42,991 nucleotides of DNA from UMGS1851 sp900555605. Its GTDB lineage: Bacteria > Bacillota > Clostridia > UBA1212 > UBA1255. Below are positions 1 through 8,145 of the stretch, one piece after another. Each line of letters starts with the position of its first letter. Within the stretch, counting starts at the first letter, position 1. A model generated the notes under the pieces. The model was not told where the DNA came from, made no database searches, and was given only the letters and a program-made list of their open reading frames with translations. The translations under genes were made by a program, and so were the position numbers. The stretch is taken from the NCBI GenBank assembly GCA_902472555.1, contig CABROF010000010.1, forward strand, positions 1 to 42,991. Direction: 5' to 3'.

Positions 1-746
1 TCCACAGGAAATACATCCCGTCGGCAGCCTGTAAACAATAAAATGCAGTCCGCAACCTTGGGCCCTACCCCTGAATAGGCCATCAGCGCCGTTCTGGCTT
101 CCTTCAGCGGAAGATTCCTGAGCGCCTCCGGGGCAATCGGCCGGCTAAGATACTGGGCGCAGGCCTTTACAATATAGGCACAGCGATAGCCTGCTCTGCA
201 GCAGGCGCTGAGTCCGCCGCAGTCTGCGGCCGCCAGCTGCTCCGGTGACGGAAAGGCGTAAACAGTCTGCGGCCCGTTGCTGCCGCAAATCCGCATCGCA
301 CTGCCGTAGGTCTGCGCAATCCGTTCCACACAGCCGCGGATACGCGGAATATTATTATTGGAAGATAAAATAAAAGTAATCAGGGTTTCAAAGGGCTCCT
401 GACGCAGGAGCCGGATCCCGTTTCCGAATAACACAGCCGTCTGCAGGTATGAATCTCCGTCTGCAAGTTTTGCTTTAATATACGCATAATCCGTCTGTAA
501 GTCCAGATAGTCTTTCCAGAAGACCCCATATGCTGTTAAATCCGCGCCTTCAATGCAAAGGGTTGTGCCTTTACAGCGAATTACCGCATATCGTCCGCCT
601 GCTACGCCCGCATATCCGCCGTCCGGCAGCACGGTCCAGCGGAAGCACTGTCCGCAGCCGAAAATATGCTGCGGAACAAAATCCGTAACGCCTTCTACAA
701 AAACAGCCGGCATCCCCTGCTGGGTTTTCCCCTCGTATACACGCAT
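1..746 (-). CDS. ogg: 8-oxoguanine DNA glycosylase (OGG1-type), 3' end cut by window
   Basis: Base-excision repair glycosylase/AP lyase that removes 8-oxoguanine from DNA. I translated the minus strand from ATG at 746-744. It starts MRVYEGKTQQGMPAVF and has an OGG N-terminal domain (FGCGQCFRW), then the helix-hairpin-helix GPD core: LSSNNNIPRI, and YSGVGPKVADC, whose Lys matches the catalytic lysine of OGG1. The window ends inside RDVFPV(D), exactly where the second catalytic residue (the Asp of PVD in OGG1) is expected; only GA of that codon is visible. The start lies 2 bp after the TAG of the upstream DUF6062 gene, so the two are probably translationally coupled. Roughly the last 30-40 residues are missing because of the window edge, not mutation. 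Confidence 0.88.
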   Translation of the reverse strand, partial: MRVYEGKTQQGMPAVFVEGVTDFVPQHIFGCGQCFRWTVLPDGGYAGVAGGRYAVIRCKGTTLCIEGADLTAYGVFWKDYLDLQTDYAYIKAKLADGDSYLQTAVLFGNGIRLLRQEPFETLITFILSSNNNIPRIRGCVERIAQTYGSAMRICGSNGPQTVYAFPSPEQLAAADCGGLSACCRAGYRCAYIVKACAQYLSRPIAPEALRNLPLKEARTALMAYSGVGPKVADCILLFTGCRRDVFPV

Positions 747-748
747 GG

Positions 749-1495
749 CTATTGCCCCAAATCCCTTACACCCGTCATCTTTTTAATACCGCGGGCCACG
801 GCATCCCGGGAGTTCCCCCAAGGGGCATCCTGATTCCGATAATCAAACTTTTTGGTGAACCACTCCACCTCATCCTCAATACGCTTGAGATTCTCCGCCT
901 GCAGCTTCAGCAGCGCCTCCAAAAACGCGTTTTGCTTTCCCGCCGGCAGATACTTCTGCGAGCCCTCTATCAGACGCTGAAGGTGCGGCAGACAAAATCC
1001 CATTCCGCCGTCAAATTTGCTGCGGAAATCCTTTTCCGAAAAATACAGATGGACAATCACCTCTATATAACGATCCATAGTAAAATCCAGCTTTTTGCAG
1101 ATGCAGCATTCTTTCGCACGTTCCTGCAGATATTTCAGCATGCGCTCCGCCGCTTTGCCGCCCTCTCCGGAGGAAGACGAAAAAAGCGATTTTTTCTTAA
1201 TTGGGCCGGCTGCCGCCGATATCTTCTGCATTTGCTTGTTTTGTTCCGTCATGTATGTATGAAGGATCAAACCGAGGCCCAGACGATTTGTCTGCGTATT
1301 GTACATCTGCGTAAAATGCCGGCCGCAGAATCCGCTTTGATTGGTTTCTATCCGGTTTTCCGGCTCCATCAGGGACGGTCCCAAAAAGTAGTCCACGCAC
1401 TCTTTTTCAAAACGGCTTTCCAGTATGCAAAGCGGACATTCGCAGGGCGTCTCGAATGCTTCTGTCACAGGAATTGTATAAATTGTTTCTTTCAT
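749..1495 (-). CDS. DUF6062 family protein with two CxxC...CxxH modules
   Basis: 248-residue cytosolic protein that I recognise as DUF6062; function unknown. There is no signal peptide or membrane segment. It carries two similar putative metal sites: C20-x2-C23 with C57-x2-H60 (GFCGRH), and C130-x2-C133 with C168-x2-H171 (GFCLPH). The spacing between half-sites is nearly the same (34 and 34-35 residues), which suggests an internal duplication of a zinc- or iron-binding unit. Helical, charged sequence follows (about 190-220). The GGAAAGGAAG element before ATG 1495 supports the start. It sits between the P-loop/Asp23 gene (33 bp) and the OGG glycosylase (2 bp) in one operon. The stop is TAG. 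Confidence 0.75.
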   Translation of the reverse strand: MKETIYTIPVTEAFETPCECPLCILESRFEKECVDYFLGPSLMEPENRIETNQSGFCGRHFTQMYNTQTNRLGLGLILHTYMTEQNKQMQKISAAAGPIKKKSLFSSSSGEGGKAAERMLKYLQERAKECCICKKLDFTMDRYIEVIVHLYFSEKDFRSKFDGGMGFCLPHLQRLIEGSQKYLPAGKQNAFLEALLKLQAENLKRIEDEVEWFTKKFDYRNQDAPWGNSRDAVARGIKKMTGVRDLGQ

Positions 1496-1527
1496 ATCTC
1501 TAAACTTCCTTTCCGAATCATATCTGC

Positions 1528-2394
1528 TCAGCGCGCATTGCGGTTAGGACCTGCAGCCGAGCTGCCGGCAGGCGCTTCTTCCTTCAATATCAGGCTCTTC
1601 GCAGTGAGCACAATAGAAGTAATATTCAATGAGGTCCAGGTTTCCACCTCTTTTGTAATCATATATTTCAGATTCTTAAACAGCTCCGGAATCCGGAATC
1701 CGTAATAAAGCACCAAATCGATCTCGATCCGGATCCCGCTTTCGGCATTCTCCGCCCGGAACCGTGTAATACGCGACACACCGTCGCAGTCCCCGATTAC
1801 ATGCTCCACCAGCTGATAGATCGTATAATCCGATATGGTATATCTGCCGAGGTAGCTGAAGGTCGGGCGCACTACGGATTTTTCTCCGATGGTTTCGTAG
1901 CTGCCCAGTCCCTTGCGCTGTAAAATGCTGAGCGGGTCCAGCATGAATCCGGAAAAGTCCTTTTTCAGCTCCATGGTCGGAACCGGTATCACATGCTTTC
2001 CTTCGCTTCTTCTCGTATTGAGCGCCTGCTGTATTTCATACTGGCTTGAAATATCGTGGATATAAACCGTCTCGTCGACGCCTTCCAGTCCGAGGCGCTT
2101 TGCAATTTTCTCCACCATGCCATCCGAAGTCCCTAAAATTAAAAGCCGCTGCACATTTTGCTGCTTCAGCGCCTGCATAACCTCAAAGGCATGATCGTCG
2201 CTGGTAAAAACAGCCGTTTTCACCGAGCCCACCCTTGTTTTTTCCCGCTTTGCGGATTTTCCCGCAATAATTATATTGCCCCGGATCAGCAGGCCGTCGT
2301 CTATGATATATTCGATATTGTGTTCTTTTGCGACCCACAGCGCCCGATGACTCTTTCCGGTACCGCTGGGGCCCACCAGCGCGCAGACATACAT
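1528..2394 (-). CDS. P-loop NTPase fused to an Asp23/Gls24-like C-terminal domain
   Basis: 288 residues. It begins directly with a Walker A motif, GPSGTGKS (residues 8-15), followed by a short NTPase-like domain (ALKQQNVQRLLILGTSD about 90-105) lacking an obvious canonical Walker B. The C-terminal half (about 165-275) resembles the Asp23/Gls24 envelope-stress fold: RYTISDYTIYQLVEHVIGD, GIRIEIDLVLYYGFRIPEL, TSLNITSIVL. The tail is low-complexity (EEAPAGSSAAGPNRNAR). The ribosome site GGGAGG lies 12 nt before ATG 2394. A promoter (2445-2473) makes it the first gene of the operon with DUF6062 and OGG. The role is unknown; a regulatory or membrane-adaptor NTPase is one possibility (inference). 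The family is known from Clostridia as hypothetical proteins. Confidence 0.72.
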   Translation of the reverse strand: MYVCALVGPSGTGKSHRALWVAKEHNIEYIIDDGLLIRGNIIIAGKSAKREKTRVGSVKTAVFTSDDHAFEVMQALKQQNVQRLLILGTSDGMVEKIAKRLGLEGVDETVYIHDISSQYEIQQALNTRRSEGKHVIPVPTMELKKDFSGFMLDPLSILQRKGLGSYETIGEKSVVRPTFSYLGRYTISDYTIYQLVEHVIGDCDGVSRITRFRAENAESGIRIEIDLVLYYGFRIPELFKNLKYMITKEVETWTSLNITSIVLTAKSLILKEEAPAGSSAAGPNRNAR

Positions 2395-2444
2395 CTGGAA
2401 CGCAAGCCTCCCATCCGATTTGCAGCAGAACTGCTTTCTATGCT

Positions 2445-2473
2445 ATTGTACCGGCTTCTTTCCTCAGCGTCAA
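2445..2473 (-). promoter_or_regulatory. Sigma-A-like promoter of the P-loop/DUF6062/ogg operon
   Basis: Minus-strand TTGACG (2468-2473), 17-bp spacer, TACAAT (2445-2450). The -35 box overlaps the TGA stop of rloB, so the repair operon can be transcribed independently of the defence genes. The start of transcription is expected near 2438, leaving a leader of about 45 nt. Confidence 0.65.
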
Positions 2474-3429
2474 TGGAATTTTCCCTTCAGCTCCGCCATC
2501 AGCAGACCGATATTGGAACCGATCCGATCCTTCAGTCCCCGTACCTCTTCACAGAAATACGTTTCGTTCCGGATGGCGGTATCGATTTTATCCTTCAGCA
2601 TTTCAAACCGGATGCTGTTCTTTCTGTATCCCGGCAGTCTTTTTTTTAATTCTGTCTCCGTATAGCTCCTTTTGGCGGATTTGGGATTGTCCCTGAGAAG
2701 CTGCGGATTCAGCTCCCGTACGGAATCAAAATGCATCAGCAGCCAGAATTCAAAGCACGGATTGGTCAGGTAAAATCCATACCCCCGCGCAAGACAGGTT
2801 TCATATACATACTCGAATTGATCATTTTCCGGCCGGGATACAAAGCTCTCTTTGTCCCGGTCCACAATCAGACAGATTTTGTCAAAGCCTTCCTCATACG
2901 TAATATTCTGATTTTTCAGATATTGCGAGAGATTCCGCCGCGCCGCTCTGGTCATGCCGATTTCCGCTTCCAGACAGTTTGCCACCTCTGCAGCCGCCCA
3001 CTCCTGATCCGTGATACAATCGCACGGCCCGAGGCCGAAGGTTTCCGCAAAATATGTCAGCAGAATCTCGTAGATATCATCTGCCTGATACACGCATTTT
3101 CCCGAAATAACCCCGTCCTCCAGCAGGCAGTCCACCACCTTGGCAGCCAGGGAATCCACTGACATCTTTCCGGTCCTGCTCTCATCCACATACTCCATCA
3201 GCCGGTTCAAAATCTTTTTGGGATTGCTCCATCCCCGCTCCGTATAGCTTCTGAGCAGCGGCCGAAGCTCCACCAGCGGATGAATCCCGATGGAAGCCCG
3301 ATAATGATTCACGCCAGTAAAATACTGGACCTCTGTTTCCGCGCCTTCGAACACAAGAAAATATTTGCGGACAGCTTCATCCGTATCCAGCACCCTGGTT
3401 CGCTGCCCGAAATTTCTACGCACTCTCAT
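2470..3429 (-). CDS. rloB: RloB-family Toprim-fold protein (AbiL second component-like)
   Basis: 319 residues. Contains the RloB signature: FLVFEGAETE (E28, E31) and CLIVDRDKE (D190, D192), the acidic residues of a Toprim-like nuclease centre, plus NPCFEFWLLMHFD (223-235), typical of RloB. Its ATG overlaps the stop of the upstream rloA by 4 bp (ATGA), so the two are co-translated. RloA/RloB pairs were first noted beside restriction systems, and AbiL of Lactococcus has this two-component architecture, so a phage-defence nuclease partner is the likely role (family knowledge plus inference). The length and acidic motifs look intact. Confidence 0.85.
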   Translation of the reverse strand: MRVRRNFGQRTRVLDTDEAVRKYFLVFEGAETEVQYFTGVNHYRASIGIHPLVELRPLLRSYTERGWSNPKKILNRLMEYVDESRTGKMSVDSLAAKVVDCLLEDGVISGKCVYQADDIYEILLTYFAETFGLGPCDCITDQEWAAAEVANCLEAEIGMTRAARRNLSQYLKNQNITYEEGFDKICLIVDRDKESFVSRPENDQFEYVYETCLARGYGFYLTNPCFEFWLLMHFDSVRELNPQLLRDNPKSAKRSYTETELKKRLPGYRKNSIRFEMLKDKIDTAIRNETYFCEEVRGLKDRIGSNIGLLMAELKGKFH

Positions 3430-4844
3430 GGCTGCTCCTCTGACGGCTCGGCAGCATCGCGCCCCGCCGGCTGCGCCTCCTCCGGTAAAATCCCATCCAG
3501 GGAGCCGAACACCGGGATACCGCCGTATCTGCCCTCCAGATAGGCCTGGTCCACACGGCTGTCAAACCGTTCGTTATACTCCTCCAAAGAATACAAGGTA
3601 GAAGCGCCGGCGCTGTTCTTCTCCACAAACCACACCTCATCCCGCCGGAGCAGATCAAAATTCATCAGCCGCGACTCATGGGTGGTCACAATCAGCTGCG
3701 TATTCCGCCCCGCGGCCAGTTTAAAAAAGGTCTCTATAAATTTATAAGTCAGCTGCGGATGCAGACAGCGGTCGATCTCATCGATGAAATACACCTTCTC
3801 GTCGCTTTTCCGCAGTAAAATCTCGATCAGATCCAGTATCCGCACCGTGCCGTCCGACTCCTCCGCCATCCGGAACGGCGCGGTTCCTCCGCTATGGTCT
3901 AATTCAAGCGTCCTGCAGGACAGCCGGCCGCCGCACAGGCGCAGCATATAATAATTTTTATCTCCGCCGCGCAGCAGAATTCCGCCCGTTTCCCGATCCC
4001 GAACGCCGTGGGCTTCTAATTTTGCCGACACCCCTGCGGCCACATGCTCCGGAAGCTGCCGAAAAACCCGGTCCGGAGAGACCTCGGTAAAGTGCAGATC
4101 CGTGACGCCTGTTCCGAAGGAAGCCAAAAGGCTGCTGATTTCAGACAGATTTTCTTCTGTAAGATAATCTGAATATTCTGTTACCGTTTGATTCGGATCG
4201 TTCACAGCAAGCTTGTATTTGATCCACGAAAAGACAGAGCGGAGTACAGCGGCGCTGGGATAATCCGTATAAAAATGTTCCTTATTCGTATTCATCAGGC
4301 GCAAAAACAGAACGCTGCCGTCCAGCTTTATATCATCGGCATATACATGCAGTTTATTCAGCAGCGCAGGATCCGTAAAATAGGAATCCATTGCAAAGCG
4401 CCCTGCTTCCGTATCCCTGCTGAAAATCTGTCGTTCCGTTCCGTCCGGGAGCATTTCCACCAGCCATTCGGAAATAATTCTGCTTTGGTTCAGCACTGCC
4501 TCAAATCCATATGCAAAATATTGGCCCTTCCAGGTAATCTCAAATTCAAAATAGCTCGGCTTATATCGATTTTCCTCGCAGCTCCGATGGTATCTGCGCG
4601 TATGTCCCTCCGGGAAGTCTGCAAGAATGGTCTTTCGGGCAAACTCCACAGCGGAAATCAAATTTGATTTTCCCGATGCATTCGCCCCGTAGATGGCGGC
4701 AAACTTCAGCAATTTGAGCTGCTCACCTGCCAGCACATGCTCCATTTTTCCGCGGGTATGCCCGCTGATCATTGAAAATTCCTGTATTTCGTCAAAGGAA
4801 AGAAAATTCCCCACGGTAAAACGAATCAGCATATCAAACGCCAT
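3426..4844 (-). CDS. rloA: RloA-family AAA/ABC-type ATPase (AbiL first component-like)
   Basis: 472 residues, an OLD/AAA_15-type ATPase. Walker A is GANASGKSN (53-61), a signature-like EESDGTVR lies at 329-336, Walker B VYFIDEIDRCLHP at 351-363, and the switch histidine in TTHES (H389). This combination is typical of phage-defence ATPases paired with a Toprim nuclease. The start is ambiguous: ATG 4844 lies only 1 nt after GGAAAGG, while ATG 4832 gives MLIRFTVGNFLSFDE, the usual family start, with a GGATGG element 8 nt before it. It is transcribed from a promoter at 4928-4956 and translated together with rloB. The C-terminal 25 residues are rich in E, A and P. Confidence 0.87.
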   Translation of the reverse strand: MAFDMLIRFTVGNFLSFDEIQEFSMISGHTRGKMEHVLAGEQLKLLKFAAIYGANASGKSNLISAVEFARKTILADFPEGHTRRYHRSCEENRYKPSYFEFEITWKGQYFAYGFEAVLNQSRIISEWLVEMLPDGTERQIFSRDTEAGRFAMDSYFTDPALLNKLHVYADDIKLDGSVLFLRLMNTNKEHFYTDYPSAAVLRSVFSWIKYKLAVNDPNQTVTEYSDYLTEENLSEISSLLASFGTGVTDLHFTEVSPDRVFRQLPEHVAAGVSAKLEAHGVRDRETGGILLRGGDKNYYMLRLCGGRLSCRTLELDHSGGTAPFRMAEESDGTVRILDLIEILLRKSDEKVYFIDEIDRCLHPQLTYKFIETFFKLAAGRNTQLIVTTHESRLMNFDLLRRDEVWFVEKNSAGASTLYSLEEYNERFDSRVDQAYLEGRYGGIPVFGSLDGILPEEAQPAGRDAAEPSEEQP

Positions 4845-4927
4845 CCCTTTCCGAATATGATCCGAATACGTTCCATACCTTTTTCAAACATTGCCGTTTG
4901 ATATCGGCCGTTTGCTTATTCATCGAT

Positions 4928-4956
4928 ATTTTAGCATATTTTTCAAATTGCCGCAA
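4928..4956 (-). promoter_or_regulatory. Promoter of rloA-rloB
   Basis: Minus-strand TTGCGG (4951-4956), 17-bp spacer, TAAAAT (4928-4933). It leaves a leader of roughly 75 nt before rloA. This divergent region (4845-5055) otherwise holds only the plus-strand promoter of the lipoprotein gene. Confidence 0.55.
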
Positions 4957-4989
4957 TGAAGCCGTCTTGATCCGCCGTTTCTGCAAAAC

Positions 4990-5018
4990 TTGTCCTGAAA
5001 ACGGATCCGTGCTATAGT
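4990..5018 (+). promoter_or_regulatory. Promoter of the transglutaminase-like lipoprotein gene
   Basis: TTGTCC (4990-4995), 17-bp spacer, TATAGT (5013-5018). It is followed by AAGGGAG and then ATG at 5056. Confidence 0.6.
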
Positions 5019-5055
5019 AACAAAGAAAAAGATTGATCACAAGGGAGTCTATTCT

Positions 5056-6558
5056 ATGCACGCAAAAAAGCAGCCGCACATCGGGAATCTTGCAATCACA
5101 GCCATTCTGCTCTGCCTTCTCGTCACTTTTCTATACAGCTGTACCGGTCCAGGACAGCTGCCGGACAAAAACGGCGGAGCCGCGGCTTTCCATACGGCCG
5201 CGCAAACGCACCCTCCGGAAGATGCCTCCCCCTCCTCGGCCGATTCAGATGCCTCCTTCCTGCCTAACGCGGCTTCTCCGACGCCTTCATCTCCATCTGA
5301 ACCCGAAAGCACACCGCCGCGTACAGCCTTTCCTTCTGCCGTTCCGGGAACCCCCCGCCACCGCCCCACAGAACAGATCGTACACAGCGGCTCCGGAAGC
5401 GGAACCCCTCAAGGCGCGGCTACGACACCTGCCGGTTCTTCTGCCGGAAACACGACATCCGCTCCCGAACCAACGGCCTCTGCCAATCCTCATCAGGAAC
5501 CCTCTCCAATAAAAAACAGCAGGGAGTATCTTTCCCGCACGCTGCTCCCCGATGAAAAAAAGGCTTACGGCCAGATCCGCGACGCCATGCTGAATATGGA
5601 AACCGTCATATCCGCGGAGCTTTCTGCACAAAGCCCAGAGGCTCTGCGGGATAAAGTTACAAAGGTTGTCGACTGTGTACGATATGACTATCCGGAAATA
5701 TTTTGGTATACAAATGAACTGCGCTGGCGCTATCAGCCTGATACCCTTACCGTAACCTCCATTCAGCTCGAACTGACGGCTGCAGAAGATATTTTAACTG
5801 CACAAAAAAAACAAATCGACAGAATGATTAATGAAATTCTGCAGTCCGTCCCTTCCGGCGCAGATGAATATGAAGTCTCAAAAATACTGTACGAATGGAT
5901 TATTCTGCATACGGACTATGCCTCTGCTTCGATTTCCGACAGCTGCTACACTGCCGCAGGCGTATTCCTTGACGGCAAGGCTGTCTGTTCAGGCTATGCC
6001 AAGGCGTATCAGCTTTTAATGCTTCGGGCCGGAATTCCTTGTCTGTATGTAACCGGAATCACTGAAAAGGATTCAGTCGGCCATGCGTGGAATATCAGTT
6101 GTATTTCCGGGAAATGGTATCATACGGATGTCACCTGGGGCGACCCTGTTTTTTCTCAAGGCGGCTACGAGGATTTTATCTGCTATGATTATTTAAATGT
6201 TACGGAAGCGGACATCCGGCGGAGCCGGTCCATTACGGAGACCCTGTATCCTCTGCCCGCCTGCACCTCTTCAGAGAGTAATTATTTTGTAAAAGAAGAA
6301 CGGTTCTTTTCGGCTTATCATAAGGCTGCGGCGGAAAAAGCCATCGGCGCCGCGCTGCTTGAAGCCGCGGCCGTCCGCGCCCCGTATATTGCTTTCCGTT
6401 TTGCCGATGCGGCTGCTTATCAGCAGGCACGGGCAGAACTGAACCTCTACACCATCGCGGAGCAGGCCGGGCCGCTGCCAAACCCGATTCAGTCATATGC
6501 CGTAATCACCGGCAGCGATCTGTATACGATACTTTATCGGATTCAGTACAAAGGATAA
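5056..6558 (+). CDS. Lipoprotein with transglutaminase-like (cysteine protease fold) domain
   Basis: 500 residues. The signal peptide ends in a lipobox LYSC with the lipidated Cys at residue 29, so the protein should be anchored on the outer face of the membrane. Residues about 35-150 form a Pro/Ser/Thr/Ala-rich spacer. A helical domain follows (about 155-290), then a transglutaminase-like core with an intact catalytic triad: C311 (KAVCSGYAKAY), H343 (VGHAWN) and D358 (YHTDVTWGDP). About 110 residues of unassigned C-terminal sequence follow. The likely role is extracellular peptide-bond cleavage or cross-linking in the cell envelope; the substrate is unknown. The ribosome site AAGGGAG and the promoter support ATG 5056. 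A truncated phosphoesterase follows 5 bp after its stop. Confidence 0.82.
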   Translation: MHAKKQPHIGNLAITAILLCLLVTFLYSCTGPGQLPDKNGGAAAFHTAAQTHPPEDASPSSADSDASFLPNAASPTPSSPSEPESTPPRTAFPSAVPGTPRHRPTEQIVHSGSGSGTPQGAATTPAGSSAGNTTSAPEPTASANPHQEPSPIKNSREYLSRTLLPDEKKAYGQIRDAMLNMETVISAELSAQSPEALRDKVTKVVDCVRYDYPEIFWYTNELRWRYQPDTLTVTSIQLELTAAEDILTAQKKQIDRMINEILQSVPSGADEYEVSKILYEWIILHTDYASASISDSCYTAAGVFLDGKAVCSGYAKAYQLLMLRAGIPCLYVTGITEKDSVGHAWNISCISGKWYHTDVTWGDPVFSQGGYEDFICYDYLNVTEADIRRSRSITETLYPLPACTSSESNYFVKEERFFSAYHKAAAEKAIGAALLEAAAVRAPYIAFRFADAAAYQQARAELNLYTIAEQAGPLPNPIQSYAVITGSDLYTILYRIQYKG

Positions 6559-6563
6559 CTGAT

Positions 6564-7136
6564 ATGTTTTCAAAATTTACAATGCTTGTTGCAAATGAAA
6601 ATACGCCTGCCGCGCTTCGCGCATACGCAGCGGAAAAGTTATCTGCCCTTTCTGCGGTATACGGTGTCTACGCAGTGGACGGCAACCATGAATTTCATAC
6701 AAAGCAGGATCTTTCTTCTGATGAAATTTATAAAAGGGCAAATATCACGCTGCTTCATGATACGCTGATTGAAGTTGCCGATTGTTTCTATATTGCCGGC
6801 AGAAATGATCCCCGCGGACCGGAACCGAGAGCGCCGCTCTCGAAGCTGCTTTCCTCCGCGGAAAAAGACCGGCCGGTTCTGCTGCTGTCACACCGCCCGA
6901 CGGGCCTTGCTAAGGCAAAAGAGATGGAGGTGGACCTGGAGCTCTCCGGACATACCCATCACGGCCAGTTATTTCCCGCGAATCTTGTGACTTCTATGAT
7001 ATACGATGTCAGCTATGGACATATGCAGGACGGAAATTTTCAGATCATTGTTAGTTCCGGCTACGGCACCTGGGGATATCCGATCCGGACAGGCAGCCGG
7101 TCGGAAATGGTCCGGATTCAGGCCGCTTTCCGATAG
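6564..7136 (+). pseudogene. Metallophosphoesterase remnant lacking the N-terminal metal-binding half
   Basis: 190 residues matching the C-terminal half of YkuE/YaeI-like calcineurin-type phosphoesterases: AVYGVYAVDGNHEF (metal-binding Asn/His), LLLSHRP (His) and DLELSGHTHHGQLFP (His pair), then GYGTWGYPIRTGSRSE. The D-x-H and GD metal ligands that belong in the first half, and the usual N-terminal membrane segment, are absent. The sequence just upstream is the end of the lipoprotein gene and codes for nothing similar. The site therefore has only half of the dinuclear ligand set, so it is probably inactive: a 5' deletion that joined the remnant to the lipoprotein gene. ATG 6564 has no good ribosome site. 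The stop is TAG. Confidence 0.75.
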
Positions 7137-7184
7137 AAGGAACGTTCCGTCCGGAACCAAAGCAGCCTGGTTTATGAAGATGCA

Positions 7185-7220
7185 AAAACAGGACTCCCGC
7201 ATACGGCAGAGCCCTGTTTT
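7185..7220. terminator. Bidirectional terminator between convergent genes
   Basis: Inverted repeat AAAACAGG (7185-7192) and CCTGTTTT (7213-7220), with an extra CTC/GAG pairing inside. A/T runs on both sides allow it to serve the phosphoesterase remnant (plus) and the zinc-ribbon protein gene (minus). Confidence 0.65.
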
Positions 7221-7243
7221 GTAAGCTTGCGAATCAGTATGGA

Positions 7244-7819
7244 TTATTTATAAAAAGCAAATTTTCCGATAACCGGCAAGGGTTTATCCTGATTTTTATG
7301 AACATTCATAATGCCGATGATCATCAGAACAAAGAAGCCTGCGCTGATAGCAAACCATAAAATGCCTGAAATAATGCCTGCCGCAGCAGAAGACTCATAT
7401 AAACCGGTACCAAGTCCCATGATTGTAATTTCCGTTCTCAGAGCGGCATTTAAAATTGCAGTGATAATTCCTACAACAATACTTGCAGCTGTATATACAA
7501 TCGTAAGAATAATCCCCTGCCCAACATGAAAGCGAACTCTCGGATCATTCTTTTCCCGCACGCACAGACCGACGATCCAGAGAATCCCAATATATGCTAA
7601 AATGCTGTACAGCTTTCTGTTATCCGTCGGGGCGGCCTGCTGGTAGGGCTGCTGATACGGCTGGCCCTGCTGATACTGGGGCTGCTGCTGATAGGGCTGC
7701 TGCTGATACTGCGGAGCAGCCTGTTGATTCTGGGGCTGACCCTGCTGGGGCTGTGCCTGCTGCTGACACGGACACACGGAGCCATCGGGAATCTCTCTTC
7801 CACAAGATTGACAAAACAT
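7244..7819 (-). CDS. Zinc-ribbon, Gln-rich membrane protein (DUF4870/Tic20-like)
   Basis: 191 residues. A short N-terminal zinc ribbon (C3, C6, C16, C18 in MFCQSCGREIPDGSVCPC) is followed by a Gln/Pro/Tyr-rich stretch (about 19-65, QQPYQQ-type repeats), then three or so membrane segments (about 70-90, 97-122, 140-168) with the RVRFHVGQGI motif common in DUF4870/Tic20-like proteins. The ribosome site AAGGAGG precedes ATG 7819 by 7 nt, and a consensus promoter lies at 7871-7899. Function unknown. The repetitive DNA of the Gln-rich part makes its length likely to vary between strains. Confidence 0.7.
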   Translation of the reverse strand: MFCQSCGREIPDGSVCPCQQQAQPQQGQPQNQQAAPQYQQQPYQQQPQYQQGQPYQQPYQQAAPTDNRKLYSILAYIGILWIVGLCVREKNDPRVRFHVGQGIILTIVYTAASIVVGIITAILNAALRTEITIMGLGTGLYESSAAAGIISGILWFAISAGFFVLMIIGIMNVHKNQDKPLPVIGKFAFYK

Positions 7820-7870
7820 AATACTTCCTCCTTAACCATACCGTGAATACGGCAAACTTTTCACTTGTTT

Positions 7871-7899
7871 ATTGTACGCAATTACCAACTTTCTGTCAA
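7871..7899 (-). promoter_or_regulatory. Consensus promoter of the zinc-ribbon membrane protein gene
   Basis: Minus-strand TTGACA (7894-7899), 17-bp spacer, TACAAT (7871-7876). Expected to be strong. The 326-bp gap between the divergent genes (7820-8145) holds this promoter and the asnA promoter; I see nothing else in it. Confidence 0.75.
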
Positions 7900-8063
7900 T
7901 ATCGTTTCTGCCTGCGTATTAAAAAATAACGCCAACAACAATAGCGCCAACAACAGGATAAAATTGATAAACTGCGAAAGATTGATCGCCTGAGATCCTG
8001 CCAATCCGTACGCCCGTATCCTGATGCCGCGTTCTTCTGCTGTGCGTGTTTTGGAAAAAACTA

Positions 8064-8092
8064 TTGTGCAAATAAGAGAATTCAAGTATACT
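8064..8092 (+). promoter_or_regulatory. Promoter of asnA
   Basis: TTGTGC (8064-8069), 17-bp spacer, TATACT (8087-8092). Just downstream a weak 5-bp hairpin, GTGTC (8100-8104) with GACAC (8113-8117), is followed by seven T residues (8121-8127). This could be a marginal attenuator but is too weak to call. No T-box structure was seen. Confidence 0.65.
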
Positions 8093-8145
8093 GAAAAGAG
8101 TGTCATAAAAAAGACACAACTTTTTTTGAGAAGGGAGCGGATAGG

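Noticed and set aside
752..1705. Long plus-strand open frame opposite DUF6062 and the P-loop gene
   Set aside because: It is antisense to genes with clear motifs and ribosome sites, has no ribosome site of its own, and its composition is that of a shadow frame.
7594..7821. Open frames in other frames over the Gln-rich repeats (e.g. Ala/Asp-rich and Ser-rich proteins)
   Set aside because: Artefacts of repetitive coding sequence; the zinc-ribbon frame alone has a ribosome site, promoter and membrane segments.
8100..8127. Terminator or T-box control in the asnA leader
   Set aside because: The stem is only 5 bp, the leader is about 45 nt and no T-box or specifier structure is visible.
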